Source: Veillonella agrestimuris (GTDB lineage: Bacteria > Bacillota > Negativicutes > Veillonellales > Veillonellaceae). From it: 64,000 nt of DNA. The DNA lies in contig NZ_CALPCS010000001.1 of NCBI RefSeq assembly GCF_943193065.1, forward strand, positions 124,001 to 188,000, given 5' to 3'. This document shows positions 63,369 through 64,000 of this stretch, in pieces. Under the pieces are notes generated by a model, which saw only the letters and a program-made list of their open reading frames with translations, was not told where the DNA came from and ran no database searches. Every line of letters starts with the position of its first letter. The stretch's first letter is position 1. The position numbers and the translations under genes were made by a program.

Positions 63369-64000
63369 ATGAAAATTAAATGTCTATATAAACAAATTGC
63401 TCTCACTATTACAATATCTGCGCTTACTATAATTCCCACTACAAACGATGCGCAAACAACTCTACCTAATCAGGCTCAATCAACACCTATACAACAAGTA
63501 GAGCTAGGGAGATTTGCCTATGAAACTACGAAATATCCTAGTTCAATTCATCGTCAATTAGCAGAGTCTAAGCCTAATATAGCTATTGAAAACGCTATAC
63601 AGCAGGCATTGCAAATTCCTACTGAAGCCCTTATCAACTCCCGATATATGTATAATTACGTAGATCTAAATGGTGATGGAACGCAAGAAGTATTAGCTAT
63701 CGTTATGGGGCCATATACATCTGGCACAGGTGGACATACACTACTATGGATTGTACCTACAAAAGATACATGGCAAGTAAGTCAAGTTTGGTCCTTAGTA
63801 CGAACACCAATTATCATCACGACCAAAGCTATCAATAATCGCCCCTATGGCGCACGTGGCATTCTTACATACCGATCTGGTGGCGGTGCCACGCCATCAT
63901 GGGTACTATTAAAAAATTCTCATGGCGAATATGATTCAGTTAATAACGGAACAGAGCTAATGTCCCTTACAGGTATAGAAGGAACTGCAATTATGGCAGA
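63369..64000 (+). CDS. Secreted protein of unknown function (partial, 5' part)
   Basis: The reading frame opens at ATG 63369 (GAGGAG ahead) and is still open after 210 codons at the window edge. The N-terminus MKIKCLYKQIALTITISA...TNDAQT is a signal peptide, with cleavage likely after NDA near residue 28. The mature part contains a calcium-loop-like YVDLNGDGTQEVLAIV (about residue 97-112) followed by GPYTSGTGGHTLLWIV. This resembles secreted FG-GAP/EF-hand-like domains in which DxNxDG binds calcium. No cysteine lies in the visible mature part. The function is unknown. Confidence 0.78.
   Translation, partial: MKIKCLYKQIALTITISALTIIPTTNDAQTTLPNQAQSTPIQQVELGRFAYETTKYPSSIHRQLAESKPNIAIENAIQQALQIPTEALINSRYMYNYVDLNGDGTQEVLAIVMGPYTSGTGGHTLLWIVPTKDTWQVSQVWSLVRTPIIITTKAINNRPYGARGILTYRSGGGATPSWVLLKNSHGEYDSVNNGTELMSLTGIEGTAIMA

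Overview
The window looks like a chromosome segment of a diderm Firmicute of the Negativicutes, most probably Veillonella. The DNA is low in GC and ribosome binding sites are strong AGGAGG types. Housekeeping proteins are clostridia-like, yet the segment encodes two outer-membrane trimeric autotransporter adhesins. The genus is inferred from gene content and was not tested by a search. Almost all genes lie on the minus strand; the plus-strand genes are guaC, a thioredoxin-fold protein, tRNA-Arg and two small genes at the right end. I saw no insertion sequence, prophage, CRISPR array or rRNA.

Layout. 0-4.9 kb: clpP (cut by the window edge), tig, a CBS-domain protein, then a tight run of RuBisCO-like protein, metallo-hydrolase and rlmH. 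4.9-19.6 kb: a large anaerobic purine/urate catabolic locus: PAS/HTH regulator, ygeX, ygeY, ygeW, carbamate kinase, then ssnA, a short ygfK, hyuA, a FAD-less molybdenum hydroxylase and an NCS2 permease. 19.6-25 kb: flavodoxin plus DUF3793-type protein, a secreted protein, glnS, a 2-hydroxyacid dehydrogenase and an MscL with a zinc ribbon. 25-34.4 kb: two trimeric autotransporters. 34.5-41.3 kb: OLD-family nuclease, EamA exporter, thrC, Dyp peroxidase, moaA and a MOSC protein. 41.6-45.6 kb: a second NCS2 permease, fchA and fhs. 45.8-51.8 kb: DASS transporter, two-subunit fumarase/tartrate dehydratase, AraC regulator, MobA-MobB fusion and a ThiT-like protein. 51.8-64 kb: guaC, MFS transporter, two M20 hydrolases, a phosphoesterase, carbonic anhydrase, ilvBN, a nitroreductase, tRNA-Arg and a small membrane/secreted pair.

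How the genes fit together. Several parts converge on fermenting purines. Two NCS2 permeases could import xanthine or urate, and the molybdenum hydroxylase interconverts oxidised purines. The ygeXYW/ygfK/ssnA/hyuA/arcC set matches a cluster known from gut anaerobes for anaerobic urate breakdown. FchA and Fhs can recover ATP from one-carbon units. MoaA, the MOSC protein and the MobA-MobB fusion could serve the molybdenum cofactor of the hydroxylase, and GuaC links guanine nucleotides to IMP. The step order in this organism is inference.

The most unusual observations are: a 29-bp direct repeat bracketing the smaller adhesin gene and overlapping the 3' end of the OLD nuclease gene; a coiled-coil tail after the beta-barrel anchor in both adhesins; a YgfK-like protein without its central flavin oxidoreductase domain; a RuBisCO-like protein with a rebuilt active site; and a zinc ribbon on MscL.
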